Source of the DNA: Linnemannia hyalina
Taxonomy: Eukaryota; Mortierellomycota; Mortierellomycetes; Mortierellales; Mortierellaceae
Length of the DNA: 64,000 bases
Direction of reading: 5' to 3'
Assembly (NCBI GenBank): GCA_019671135.1
Contig: JAHRHY010000007.1
Span: 1,054,001-1,118,000 of the forward strand
Part shown: piece after piece, positions 1 through 9,973 of the stretch
How the letters are laid out: each line of letters begins with the position of its first letter
Position numbering within the stretch: position 1 is the stretch's first letter
The notes under the pieces: model-generated
Seen by the model: only the letters and a program-made list of their open reading frames with translations
Database searches by the model: none
Told to the model about the DNA's origin: nothing
Made by a program: the position numbers and the translations under genes

Positions 1-3000
1 ATCCAACCACCACAGCAAGATGACCAGCGAGTTGTCCCAGAGTCTGCCAAGAGTATGGAATACGTCAACCATGCTACCACCAAACGCCATCCATGAGAAC
101 CCCACCCTACGAGACCTTGCCGGAGCTACATCTAGTCGGGTTTCATTCTCCCTCAAGAGTGCCAACGGCTTCCTAGAGGAGAGTCGAGCGTCAAAGCAAG
201 CAGAGTACGAAGGTCAGGGCGAGATGAATGTACACCGCGGACTTCAAGATGACTCAACCGGTGAGCAAGCGAACTATGGTCGGACATCCCAGCATGGCAA
301 CATCGACATCAAGTCGAAACCAGTTCACATTCGCGCGAGCACTGACGACGATCCAGGATTTCTGAGTTCGAGCACTGTCAAACCGATCTACATCTCTCGA
401 AACTACAGGTCGTTACAGGATGAGGCCCAGTCGGAGGTTTCAGGTGCGGACTCGTGCAACACCGGCTCCCTCTCGAGCGACAAGGGTAACCGGACATACA
501 TTTCCAATCCCGCAGGATCAGGTGGGCGGATTATCCAGACACGCCAGAAATCCAAGCAGACGTACATCAACCCCTGCAACCCGCCCAAGACTATAATCCG
601 CATGACATCGCACCTGCGACGCTGGCAACACGCCTTTCCACGAGTGAGAGCTCGTTCTGCTTCTCCGAACCTGATCAGGAGTGATGTTTATACCGATGGG
701 CTGTCGAACACGGAAGCCTGGAGGGGGTTGATGTCACCTGCATCGCTGCCGTTGACGACCGATTACTTCCCCAGCAAGGAAGAGCTACAGGATCTATACT
801 CTGAGTACATCCACACGATATCTCTCAGCGAGGACTGGGGGAGCTACGGAGCGAACGATCAACAACGCCGCATTAAGGCCACCAACCTCATGAAGGAGCT
901 CATCTATCATCGCCTGGCCCAAGGATTCCAGCTCATTGTGGGGAGCAGCAACTCGTCGTCCAAGATCAAAAAATCTGACATTACTCTCACTAACGGCGAC
1001 AGGAACGGTGAATCGGATACTACCGCGACCAACGGAAAAGTGACTGAACAGGATTCGGCAGCGTACGAGTTCCCAAGCAAGGACGTCGACACCATCAACA
1101 GGACGATTTCCACGAGTGCTCTCAAGGACAAGGCCTGCTATTTGAGCATGGGACAGCAGGTTCAGCGACTGTCGATCGATGCCGCAGACGGAAATGTGGA
1201 GGTCAAGCGATACGAGCGACGCCTTGGTTATAAGCCGGAGAACATCAAGTACCAGTGCGTTATCTGGGCCAAACAGCTGTCGGGATACATGCCACGGGAC
1301 CTTACATTCGCCTACCCGTCTCTCTCCCAATACCAGTGGAACTACTTGGACCATCTTGTTTCTGGATACCAGGACGAACTTACAGAGGAGCTGATGTACT
1401 GGCGAGCCCGATTTATCTTGATCCCGATGGAACATGTCGTGACCAACAACCTCACGAACGTTGCAGGAGAGGTTCTCGACGATGAGGAGATTCGTCTGGC
1501 CGGCTTCCAAAAGTTCTTGGACCTTTTTCAGAGAGCACGTTTTGTCGATCCCGATGGCGAGTCATCTCCAACATCCTCTAGGAAGCAGGACCTCACTGTC
1601 AAGGTTCAACTGATCACCTGCAGCTTCGCAGCATGGGCGTTATCCGAGTTGTCGAAGAAGGAGCATGAGAACGGTCAGTCACCCACCTCAAATATCACCA
1701 CCACCTCCGAGTCCGAAAAACTGAACCGCAACTCCAAGATCCAGGTCATTGCGACGGCGATCCAGAACCCATTGACCGGCATCAAGCTCCAGGACCGACG
1801 ATGGCATCTCCGCGTATACAACAGCGTGTTCTTGGGCAACGAGGTCGTCGACTGGCTAATCCATCACTTTGTCGACATTGACACTCGCGAAGAGGCTACG
1901 GAGTTTGGAAAGAAGCTGTTCGACAAAGGCCTGTTCATCCACTGCCTCGGCAAGCACAACTTTATGGACGGCCATTACTTCTACCAGTTCTCGGGAGAGT
2001 ATGCACCCGCTGGGAAGCAGACTCGGGGATGGTTCAGGAACACGACCCAATCGCTTACTCGACGGGATGTTGATCTTGACAAGTTGAGGGACAAGGAGAA
2101 GGAAAAGGACAAGGACACCGACCCCTCATCCGAGAAGTTGGCGCGACCTCCCTTGAAGCCGACTTCCGCTACTGGATCCACTACCACCCTAGGATCTGCT
2201 TCTGGGCCCACCACTAACGCCACCACCACTGGGATCGGTGCCACAACTCAGTCCTCGACCAACGCGGTTCCTTCGTTCAGAGAACGCATGGAGATGATCC
2301 AGAAGATGGCGCCCCTCAAGAAGGTCGATATGTCCAAGACGATCACCATCGATGTTGACCCCAATAAGCGCAGCGAGCGACGAGAGACAGCGACCTTGCA
2401 CTATGACCTCGCCCACAACATCAAGCATTGCTTCCACTTCCAACTCCATTGGCTTGGGTGCACCGCCCGTTTGATCGAAGAGATGCTCCAGTCCTGGGGG
2501 CGAACAGCTGAGAGATGTGGTCTCCGTCTCATCGAGGCACCTATCGAACAAGACTCCCAAGGGCGTGCCTTCAATCCCTTCGAGAGTCCAGTCCCGATCA
2601 AGTTGGCTCTGCGTCCACCGCCTACCAAGGGCTTTTTCAAGCCAGCGTCCTCGTTGGATCCCCTCACCGAGCCCGTTCAGGTCCCTAAACTGCATTTCCT
2701 AACAGAGTTGGTCAAGTCCCATGGCTTTATTCTCGACATGGAATCCGATGAGTTGTACCCACCTGCAGCCCAACTCAACTACTCTTACAAGCGCGCGCCT
2801 TACAGGAACATCCAGTACGTTCATCGGTCAGGAGTTGCATTTATCCAGATCTCGTACAATGGCCCTCACGAGTTTTTCTGGGTAAACAATCGTTTGTTGA
2901 CTTCTCACTCTATCCCTGCACCTGAGCGAGACCGAGCAGACTGGGATCGACCTAAAACTGGCGGCACCAGTAACCAAGAAGGAGGCAGTGGTGGCGGTTC

Positions 3001-3667
3001 GTCGTCGAGCAAGAGCGCGTCTAATCATATCCCCAATCCCGAGGTACTGAGGAGAAGGTTTACGGCAATGTGTGAGGATAAGGAGGAGCTGGCCAAGATC
3101 TGGGGAGAAATCTCTAGTCATCTCGAGACCATCTCTGGCATTCAGGATATCTTGGAGGATGTCCCTGACGAGAGTGTGGCTGAGCGTGAGGGTTTGGCGT
3201 GGGTTATGCCCTCGCTCGCAGCGCCAAGGCGCAAGTCGGACGCGAACCTCGATGTTGCTATCGATGGCCCGAACGCGCTGGGCGAGGATGGCAGTGCTGG
3301 CACGGATGTCGAGGCTGTACCTCCTGCGGTTCCTGTTAGCGTGCCGATCATCCGTATCGACATGGACCCTGCTTCACACGAGGAAGATCAGAAACGAGCG
3401 GAGGCTGAGGGAGAGACTAAGCCTGAACCGTCCTCAGAAGTCGAGACGTCGACAGCAGACCAAGAACAGCCGATAAAGGAACAAGATCAACCTGTCCCCG
3501 TTGACGTTTCTGGCGACGCGGTGGAGAGTGCTGTTGCTGAAAGCGTGCCGGAGACGACCAAGATCCAAGTGGTCAAGCCAACTCCGGAGGCTACTACGGA
3601 GACGTCAGGCCAGGCAGCAGCAACACATGAAGAGACACAAGAGCAGATGATCAAAAGGCCGTTTTAA
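1..3667 (+). CDS. IML1: Iml1/DEPDC5 C-terminal part (GATOR1/SEACIT subunit), partial at 5' end
   Basis: The reading frame is open from the left edge to TAA at 3665-3667. The first visible ATG is at 20, but the frame is also open before it, so the protein is truncated by the window. About 1215 residues are visible. A DEP domain lies at roughly residues 574-657 (DRRWHLRVYNSVFLGNEVVD, then HNFMDGHYFYQF). It is followed by the Iml1 C-terminal domain from about 794 (FHFQLHWLGCTARLIEEMLQ) to about 965. The last 190 residues are an acidic, Pro/Ser/Thr-rich tail. By family knowledge, Iml1 is the catalytic subunit of GATOR1/SEACIT, which stimulates GTP hydrolysis by the Gtr1/RagA GTPase on the vacuole and so restrains TORC1 during amino-acid starvation. 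The N-terminal part carrying the GAP arginine finger lies outside the window. No intron is needed in the visible part. The DEP plus C-terminal domain order makes the call secure. Confidence 0.9.
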   Translation, partial: SNHHSKMTSELSQSLPRVWNTSTMLPPNAIHENPTLRDLAGATSSRVSFSLKSANGFLEESRASKQAEYEGQGEMNVHRGLQDDSTGEQANYGRTSQHGNIDIKSKPVHIRASTDDDPGFLSSSTVKPIYISRNYRSLQDEAQSEVSGADSCNTGSLSSDKGNRTYISNPAGSGGRIIQTRQKSKQTYINPCNPPKTIIRMTSHLRRWQHAFPRVRARSASPNLIRSDVYTDGLSNTEAWRGLMSPASLPLTTDYFPSKEELQDLYSEYIHTISLSEDWGSYGANDQQRRIKATNLMKELIYHRLAQGFQLIVGSSNSSSKIKKSDITLTNGDRNGESDTTATNGKVTEQDSAAYEFPSKDVDTINRTISTSALKDKACYLSMGQQVQRLSIDAADGNVEVKRYERRLGYKPENIKYQCVIWAKQLSGYMPRDLTFAYPSLSQYQWNYLDHLVSGYQDELTEELMYWRARFILIPMEHVVTNNLTNVAGEVLDDEEIRLAGFQKFLDLFQRARFVDPDGESSPTSSRKQDLTVKVQLITCSFAAWALSELSKKEHENGQSPTSNITTTSESEKLNRNSKIQVIATAIQNPLTGIKLQDRRWHLRVYNSVFLGNEVVDWLIHHFVDIDTREEATEFGKKLFDKGLFIHCLGKHNFMDGHYFYQFSGEYAPAGKQTRGWFRNTTQSLTRRDVDLDKLRDKEKEKDKDTDPSSEKLARPPLKPTSATGSTTTLGSASGPTTNATTTGIGATTQSSTNAVPSFRERMEMIQKMAPLKKVDMSKTITIDVDPNKRSERRETATLHYDLAHNIKHCFHFQLHWLGCTARLIEEMLQSWGRTAERCGLRLIEAPIEQDSQGRAFNPFESPVPIKLALRPPPTKGFFKPASSLDPLTEPVQVPKLHFLTELVKSHGFILDMESDELYPPAAQLNYSYKRAPYRNIQYVHRSGVAFIQISYNGPHEFFWVNNRLLTSHSIPAPERDRADWDRPKTGGTSNQEGGSGGGSSSSKSASNHIPNPEVLRRRFTAMCEDKEELAKIWGEISSHLETISGIQDILEDVPDESVAEREGLAWVMPSLAAPRRKSDANLDVAIDGPNALGEDGSAGTDVEAVPPAVPVSVPIIRIDMDPASHEEDQKRAEAEGETKPEPSSEVETSTADQEQPIKEQDQPVPVDVSGDAVESAVAESVPETTKIQVVKPTPEATTETSGQAAATHEETQEQMIKRPF

Positions 3668-4543
3668 TACTTTGTACTGTACGATATAAAATTGAATGAG
3701 TAAAGGAAGAGAAGGGAAAGAGACTGAGTTTGTATTATTTAGTTGGTCGGAGAGGATGGATGGATGCCCAAGCACCGCATGATGCTCTCATTTTCTTTGT
3801 TTTTTCGATTGGGCAATGATAAAGGCAATGGAGGGTTCCATCGAAATCCGTAAAGACGGACGTTGATCGATTTTTCGATGTCTATCAAAACGCCACCACT
3901 TTTCAGGGGAAGAGAATCTTTGCAGACCGAGGTCAGTCTAGGAAGTCTTACTAAAGAGAGCTGATTCTGATGGTCTTGGTGACAGTCTAAAAGGTCTCAG
4001 GAGGAGTGTGCTTGGGTTAAAGTTGGTTCCCATCTGGGTGGTTGGTGGGCCCACAGGGTGCTTGTCTTCTTGGATTGAGAGCAATTGGGCGACAAGATTG
4101 AGAAGACTGCAAGTGAGCCAAGACACACAAAGCACAATTGTGCATGTTACGAGACAAAACAAAACACACACGCAAACAAACAAAGTAATACATGAAAACG
4201 GTACTTTAAAAGCCTGGCACATACATCAATGGGGGTGTGAGAGACCAGCCAGCGCCAGCACTAGTAGGAGAGGGAGAAGGTCGTGGCTGCCCACGTTCTT
4301 TCTTTCTAGTTCGGTTTCCGATTTCTCACTTTTTTCTTTCTTTGCCATTCACCCTTCCTTCATCCGTTGGTCCTCATCCTTCCCTCTCTCATTCCCTCAT
4401 TCCCCATCCAACCTCTTTTTCTCCCTTCTTCCTCTCCTCCCTTCCTTCTTTCCTATCCTCCCGTCCTTCCTCTCCTCCCTTCCCTCCTCTCTCCCTTCCT
4501 TCCTCCGCCTGTCTCTTTTTTACACGTTCACACAGAATCAACC
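3668..4543. other. Intergenic region and pyrimidine-rich leader of the first kelch gene
   Basis: No gene is seen. The right-hand part (about 4290-4540) is a strongly pyrimidine-rich stretch of ctt/ccct runs on the + strand ending just before ATG 4544. The same type of leader precedes the second kelch gene (about 15690-15860). Open frames across it translate to Ser/Pro/Leu/Phe-only strings and are not coding. Confidence 0.6.
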
Positions 4544-7090
4544 ATGAAGGTTCAACAGGTCGTCGGTCAAGCCAAAGCCGTTACGCAGGCCACCGTTCTC
4601 CTATCCCCTCTCCTCCTCCTCACCCCTCTCTTCTTTCCGTCGCCTGTATCAGCACAAGGATACCTAACACTCCAGCCAGCCCCCGTCTACCAACTCGAAC
4701 ACACGTCGTTTCCCGACAAAACCCTCTACGTTCGTGGGGGACTCAACCAAGGCCGTTTTGTCCCTCAATTCTTTTCTCTCGACATCTCCCCGCTCCTCAC
4801 CTACTCAAACCAACTCACCTGGAAGAAGCTGAACGAGACCGGACCTATTACCGACTATCGCTCACGCCTCCCCATGGCCGTCAATCGCCAGAACCAAGAA
4901 CTTACCTATTTCGCAGAAGGCGGCTGGATGACAAGCTACAACATCGTAACGGATAAATGGGCGAGCTCGACGTTCCCGCTCTGTTTGAGCCCCGATAAGC
5001 CATTGAACTCTGTCAGGGGCACCCAAAAGGCTGTGATGGATCCCAAGTCTGGACTCATGTACATCCCCCTCGGCTATAACCTTCAGGATGGGATGCTTGT
5101 CTTTGACGCTGCCGGAAACGATTGTTCTGGTCTGCCGATGCCTGTGAATTCAAAGTGGTACAACAATGCCTGGAGCGAGTCCAAGAACACGATCTACATC
5201 TATGGAGTTGGAGCCGCAGAGCCGGCGGAGGTTCCAGGATCTTTGTGGGAGTTCCAGTTTGCTACAAAGAGCTGGAACTTAATTGTAAAGTGGTGTGCCT
5301 TCACGCTCTGGTTGTGATGTAAGATGAAGACACACGCTCACAAATGGCAATTCACAGTTGACAATTGTTACTCACCTTCACCTCATTTTCCCATCGCTTC
5401 ATTCAATTTATCTGTTTTAGCCCCGTCAAGGAGATGCACCCATTGTGCACGAAGGCAGTTGCATGACTTCTGGTAATACACTTTGTTCCTTGCCACCATA
5501 GTCTCCTTCTGCGTTCTGTTTTTTAAACCTCCGAGGATGAGGACTGAGGACTGACAATCTACCACATATTACTATGTACATACACTATAGCATTTGGAGG
5601 CCAGAAGCTGATCGTCTATGGAGGAGCCACTGTCGACAACGTGTACGGCGAGATCTACATATTCGACACTGTCACCTACAAATGGGCCAAAGGACCCAAC
5701 TCCCCAACCAACCGCTCAGAAGCGGCCTGTGCTTCTTCTGGTGATTTCTTTCTCACCTGGGGAGGTAAGCATTCCGCGTCTTTTTTTCTCCGTCTCTCTT
5801 TTTCTCTTGGATGTGCTGCGTTAATTTTGATATCCCTCTTCCGCTGTTGAAGCTATTGACACGTGTCTATATGTTTTATGTTCATTTAACCATCCTACAG
5901 GATACGACGCTCCAAAAGGATACCTTTCGCCTCCTGAAATCCTGTTCTACAACATCAAGTACAACAAGTGGATGACACAAGCCGAAATTGTTCCTCCCTC
6001 TTCAGAAACCCTTACAGCTACAGCTCCACCCACTGCGATCACCACACTTGCTCCTACGACAGCCCCTGTCCTTAACCCTAACCCCAACTCTGGCTCTGGC
6101 TCTGGCTCTGGCTCAGGAAACTCCGGCGGAACCTCCAACAATTCTGGATCGATCAACCCTGGCCTCACCGATGCTGGCTCGTCACCAGAAGCGTCCAAGG
6201 ATAGTGGTGCTGCTGCTATTGGAGGCGGTGTTGCTGGTGTCGTTTTTATTGCCGCCTTTGTTGGATTCTTCTTTTACCGTCGTGGGAAAAAAGCAGGAGT
6301 CAAGGACAGGGATGGCTCTAATATCGAGGCTCTTGCCGGTGACAATTTGGGTGAATACCGGCAGGCACCGTACGCTCCTAATAGCGACAACAGCGCTCAT
6401 CAGGACCCCAACGCGATTAATAACTCGTATGGGGCAGATTCGGCAGCCTTCACGTCACCCTACAATCCAGCCTATCCTCCCTACACGACAGCATCTGCGC
6501 CTTCTCCTCCTTACACAGAAGCTGACGAAAACAGCCCATACTTTGCCTCTGCCGCCGCAGAGGGATCTCAGGGAGCTTCCAGTTCGTCCCATGATGTCGG
6601 GTCAGAAAAGGACACCGCCGTATATCCTCTTCCTACCGCTACACCCATTGCGGCTCTTTCAAATAGCTGCTCGGGCGAAGACGGTAAGCTCGGGAGTAAT
6701 ACGTTTTTCCCCACAGCCCCATCCGCACCTCAACTACACGATAGCGATACTGCTTGGGCGGAACAGCCAACATCATCATCATCATCACCACATTCACAGG
6801 AATTCCAACAGGACCAGGAACAGTTCACTAACTCGGCGTTTTACTCAGCACTACCACTGCCACCACTTTCGCCCATCTCCCCTCGAAATTCTCAGAGCTG
6901 TGTGGTGAAGAGTGACGGACCTGCGAACTCGAAGGAGCAATTGGTGTCGGTTCATGCCAAGCATGATGAGTATATGGAGCAGTTGAGGCAAGAGCAGTTG
7001 AGGCAAGAACAGCAAGCTGAGATGGAGAGGATTCAGGAGGAGTGGGAGGAACAGATGGCGGGAAGTCAACAACGCATAGAGGACGAGTAA
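4544..7090 (+). CDS. Kelch-repeat, secreted-ectodomain single-pass membrane protein (copy 1)
   Basis: Proposed join(4544..5284, 5421..5472, 5591..5764, 5901..7090), 718 residues. All introns are GT-AG and phases match. The start is the first ATG after the pyrimidine leader and gives a signal peptide of about 38 residues (LLSPLLLLTPLFF core, then PVSAQ). Kelch-like blades follow: KTLYVRGG, KLIVYGGATVDNVYGEIYIF and LFYNIKYNKW, each ending in the usual W. A Gly/Ser linker built from a TGGCTC repeat precedes a transmembrane helix (AIGGGVAGVVFIAAFVGFFF) and a basic stop-transfer RRGKKAG. The Pro/Ser-rich cytoplasmic tail ends in a Gln/Glu/Arg coiled coil (EQLRQEQLRQEQQAEMERIQ). Exon 2, only 52 nt, was found by alignment with the paralog at 15907-18415. 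Function is unknown; galactose-oxidase/kelch beta-propellers with a membrane anchor often act at the cell surface. It converges with the F-box gene ending at 7181. Confidence 0.8.
6090..6116 (+). repeat. Hexanucleotide TGGCTC repeat coding a Ser-Gly linker
   Basis: About four tandem TGGCTC units encode alternating Gly and Ser between the kelch domain and the transmembrane helix of copy 1. The second kelch gene has an unrelated Asn/Pro/Ser linker at this point, so the repeat is copy-specific. Confidence 0.8.
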
Positions 7091-7180
7091 TAAAAAAAAT
7101 TAAAGGTAATATCGCGTTTTTTATATGTCTTGAAAGTGGAGGAAAATATTTGTATCAATCACCACGAACGCGGAAAGCTT

Positions 7181-9400
7181 TCAAGACCTGGACTCAACAG
7201 CGCCTACAGGCTGGCCAAAGCCGCCAAACAGCCCACCGCCAGTTTGTGATCCTGCGCCATACCCACCAAAACTCTGTCGCTGTGCAACTTCTGGGCGAAG
7301 TCGACGCATCAGCGCAACAAGGGCGTCGTTCTTGAGGTCGGGTTCTATACCAACATGGCCCTCTGTCACCAAACCGCGCATATCTTTCAGTCTTGGGAAC
7401 TGCTTCGCCATCCACTCAACCTCCGCGGTATCCATTCGGTGATCCATAGACTCGAACCCTAGGTACTCAAGTTTTTCCAGAGACGAAAGCTGGTCGAGTC
7501 CTGTGTCGAGGCGTAGGTGGAGGGTGTCAGGTAGTACATCATTGTACCGGATGTAGATGCGCCCATCTCGCTCCGATTTGTAGCATCGCGTAGCACCGTG
7601 GCGGAACTCGAAGAGCTCGTTTCCAATCTTGAGGTCCGGACTGAGAGACAGGTGCTTCAGTGAGGTCAACTTTGAGAGCTGGGCCATGATGTGCTTTCTT
7701 GTATAGACGCACCTCTGATAGAGACCCATGAGCTCTTCCTCCTTGTCAGCCCTGTGTTGATGAACAGATCCTATCGCTCCTGCCTCCTCTCGCTGTCGGA
7801 TCTCCTGTACTTGCCGCTCTTCCTCCTCGGTCAAATAGGGAACTTCAACAATCTGACAGCAAAACTCCTCGAGATCTAAACAAACCCAAGGTGTCTCCAG
7901 AATCTTTTTCGCCTTGATATTCTCACGCGAAAGATCCAGGACGCGAAGCCGTGAGAGAGACGATAACAATAACGAGACACTGTCCGGAACAGGAACTCCC
8001 AAACGACGCAGCGGATATCTGTTGTTGGGGTTGGGCTTTTGAGGAACAGATATGACCTCCAGGAACGGGCAATGCTCAGCCAATTGGGCGCCCACAGCGG
8101 GGAGCCAGATGTCATCATGGTACTCGACAAGCATCGGGAAACACCTAAAAAAACGCTCAAAAGCAGGCACGTTCACAAAGGAACCTCCACGCGACTGCCA
8201 ACATTTCAGGACAGTGATCTGGGATGCTAGTGGCCACGCGAATCCGTTAGAAACTGGAGCATGTGCTTCTTGGGAACCTCCAAACCCATAGCCGCGGGAA
8301 CCGAAGCCTTTGATGGACAGGGTTTTGAGGGAGGGTGCCTGGTTCAGGAGCGCTACAATGTGAGCGGCGGATTCAGCAGAAGTCTCCAAGACCTCCAGCC
8401 CCTCGTGGACTGGACCGGGAACTCCTGGTTTGGAATCGAGCCACATGCCAAAGTTTCGGATCAACGTGAGATTAGTGACGCTGGGTGGCAACACGGGGAT
8501 CAGCCCGTCCTCGCTCATGATTGTAAGGATCTTGAGTGATCTCAAAGCGCTACCACTACCACTACAACTGTTTCGACCGGTACCACCATCCTCACCGCCT
8601 GCTGCTGACTGCACTATTTCTTGCAATCCACGAAACACTCTTGAGTTGTTGACGCAATACAATGTTTGTAGCCCCGGGTTGTTGAGAATCAGTCTCAGAC
8701 AGGCCTCGATAAAGGGTCTCTCAGGGTCGGCTGTTCCTGCTCCTGTCACTTCTGGCATAACTCCAATGGGGTTGGTAGTGGTGGTGTTATCGTAGGTAGT
8801 GGTGATATTGTTGTTGGCAGCTGCAGCACCAAATCCGCCCCCGCCAAAGGCACCACCGCCAAAGCTGAAGACTCTTGACTGCATTCTCGAGAACAATTCG
8901 GGGAAGTACATCTCCAGATTTTGTGGAGAGACGTTGATCGTAAGGGACTCTAGGTTGGTGATCAACGATCGACCGGCGATAGTGGCTATGGGTACCGCCA
9001 CCGCTTCTGCTCCTATTCTTGCTCCTGCTCCTGAGGGTCCAGTCCGACTGTCTTCCGCGAGAGGTGGTGAGAGCGGCTCAAAGGCGTCCTCGAGGCAGGC
9101 GTCGAGAATGGTGGGCATGTGGAAGGTGAGGTGTCGGATATATTTCGCATGACGACGATACACATCCTTGAACCACTCGAGGCCCTCTGGATGGCGTCGG
9201 CGGGTATGGATCGCGGCGACTAGAGCACCCCAGGAGGTCGTCTGTCTACCATCTTCGGTAAAGGTTCTCCAGAGGTGGGGTATGAAGGCGGCGTGCCATG
9301 ATTTTGAGGCTTGGATACACTGGAAAAGGCTTCCTTGCGCTAGGTGGAGGGCAATGACGTCTGTGAGTTCGGGGAGGCCGAAGATAACGTCTGCGCTCAT
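7181..9400 (-). CDS. F-box/LRR-type protein, tandem copy 1
   Basis: Uninterrupted frame of 739 residues. The start at 9400 (MSADVIFGLPEL) is chosen over the upstream in-frame ATG at 9442 because both neighbouring paralogs begin with an M-K-A-D motif at the same point. Residues of about 5-45 form an F-box-like helical segment (FGLPELTDVIALHL, then FQCIQASKSWHAAFIPHLWR). It is followed by the family signature WFKDVYRRHAKYIRHLTFHM and irregular leucine-rich repeats to the C terminus. F-box proteins usually recruit substrates to SCF ubiquitin ligases through Skp1; the substrate here cannot be inferred. A copy-specific Gly/Phe/Asn-rich insert (FGGGAFGGGGFGAAAANNN) lies near residue 200. The C-terminal motif KLEYLGFESMDHRMDTAEVE is shared by all three copies. 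Intronless, like copy 2. Confidence 0.8.
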   Translation of the reverse strand: MSADVIFGLPELTDVIALHLAQGSLFQCIQASKSWHAAFIPHLWRTFTEDGRQTTSWGALVAAIHTRRRHPEGLEWFKDVYRRHAKYIRHLTFHMPTILDACLEDAFEPLSPPLAEDSRTGPSGAGARIGAEAVAVPIATIAGRSLITNLESLTINVSPQNLEMYFPELFSRMQSRVFSFGGGAFGGGGFGAAAANNNITTTYDNTTTTNPIGVMPEVTGAGTADPERPFIEACLRLILNNPGLQTLYCVNNSRVFRGLQEIVQSAAGGEDGGTGRNSCSGSGSALRSLKILTIMSEDGLIPVLPPSVTNLTLIRNFGMWLDSKPGVPGPVHEGLEVLETSAESAAHIVALLNQAPSLKTLSIKGFGSRGYGFGGSQEAHAPVSNGFAWPLASQITVLKCWQSRGGSFVNVPAFERFFRCFPMLVEYHDDIWLPAVGAQLAEHCPFLEVISVPQKPNPNNRYPLRRLGVPVPDSVSLLLSSLSRLRVLDLSRENIKAKKILETPWVCLDLEEFCCQIVEVPYLTEEEERQVQEIRQREEAGAIGSVHQHRADKEEELMGLYQRCVYTRKHIMAQLSKLTSLKHLSLSPDLKIGNELFEFRHGATRCYKSERDGRIYIRYNDVLPDTLHLRLDTGLDQLSSLEKLEYLGFESMDHRMDTAEVEWMAKQFPRLKDMRGLVTEGHVGIEPDLKNDALVALMRRLRPEVAQRQSFGGYGAGSQTGGGLFGGFGQPVGAVESRS

Positions 9401-9973
9401 CCTGTGTCTGCTTAATGGTGCGTGAATGTGTGAGTATGTCAAGAGAGTCTGGGTGTGTCAGGAGAGTGAGGGATATATGTGTGGGGTTGTGAGGAAAGAA
9501 GGAAAAGAAGAAAAGATGGATTTTGTGTGGGGTGCTCCGTGGCAAAGTAGTAAAGTGGAAGGAGGCGGCGTTGTTATCGCCCTATATTTTTCTACTGCGG
9601 TACGTGCCATATTTTCGACTTTAGTGCAACAGTTGCATTCCAGCCTACTTCAACTTTTGATTGCGCATCGTGTCATACGGCGAGCACCGAGGACAAAGGT
9701 GTTCGAAGAGTGGCGATGAACGATAGAATCCTCTTCTTTTGAGTGATAAGAAAGAGAAGAGCATTTGGTAGAATTGGAGAGGATCCGGAAACAGTGCGAG
9801 GAGCAACAGCACAATCATAGAAAACAAGGAGGAGATAATAGACATGTAAAATAAAATATCAACATTACCACAACAACAACAGCGAGAAAAATAAAACAAA
9901 CGTAGTTAGGCGAGATGCAGGGTTTAAAATGAACACAAAAATGAGGAGCTTATTTAATGAACGTTGAGAGAGA
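9401..9973. other. Intergenic region between F-box copies 1 and 2
   Basis: This is the 5' flank of copy 1 and the 3' flank of copy 2. Short AT-rich and ACA repeats occur near 9870-9890. No gene or clear regulatory element is seen. Confidence 0.5.

Noticed and set aside
794..1510. Minus-strand frame of 238 codons inside IML1
   Set aside because: It is the mirror of a conserved coding region and its translation has no independent motif.
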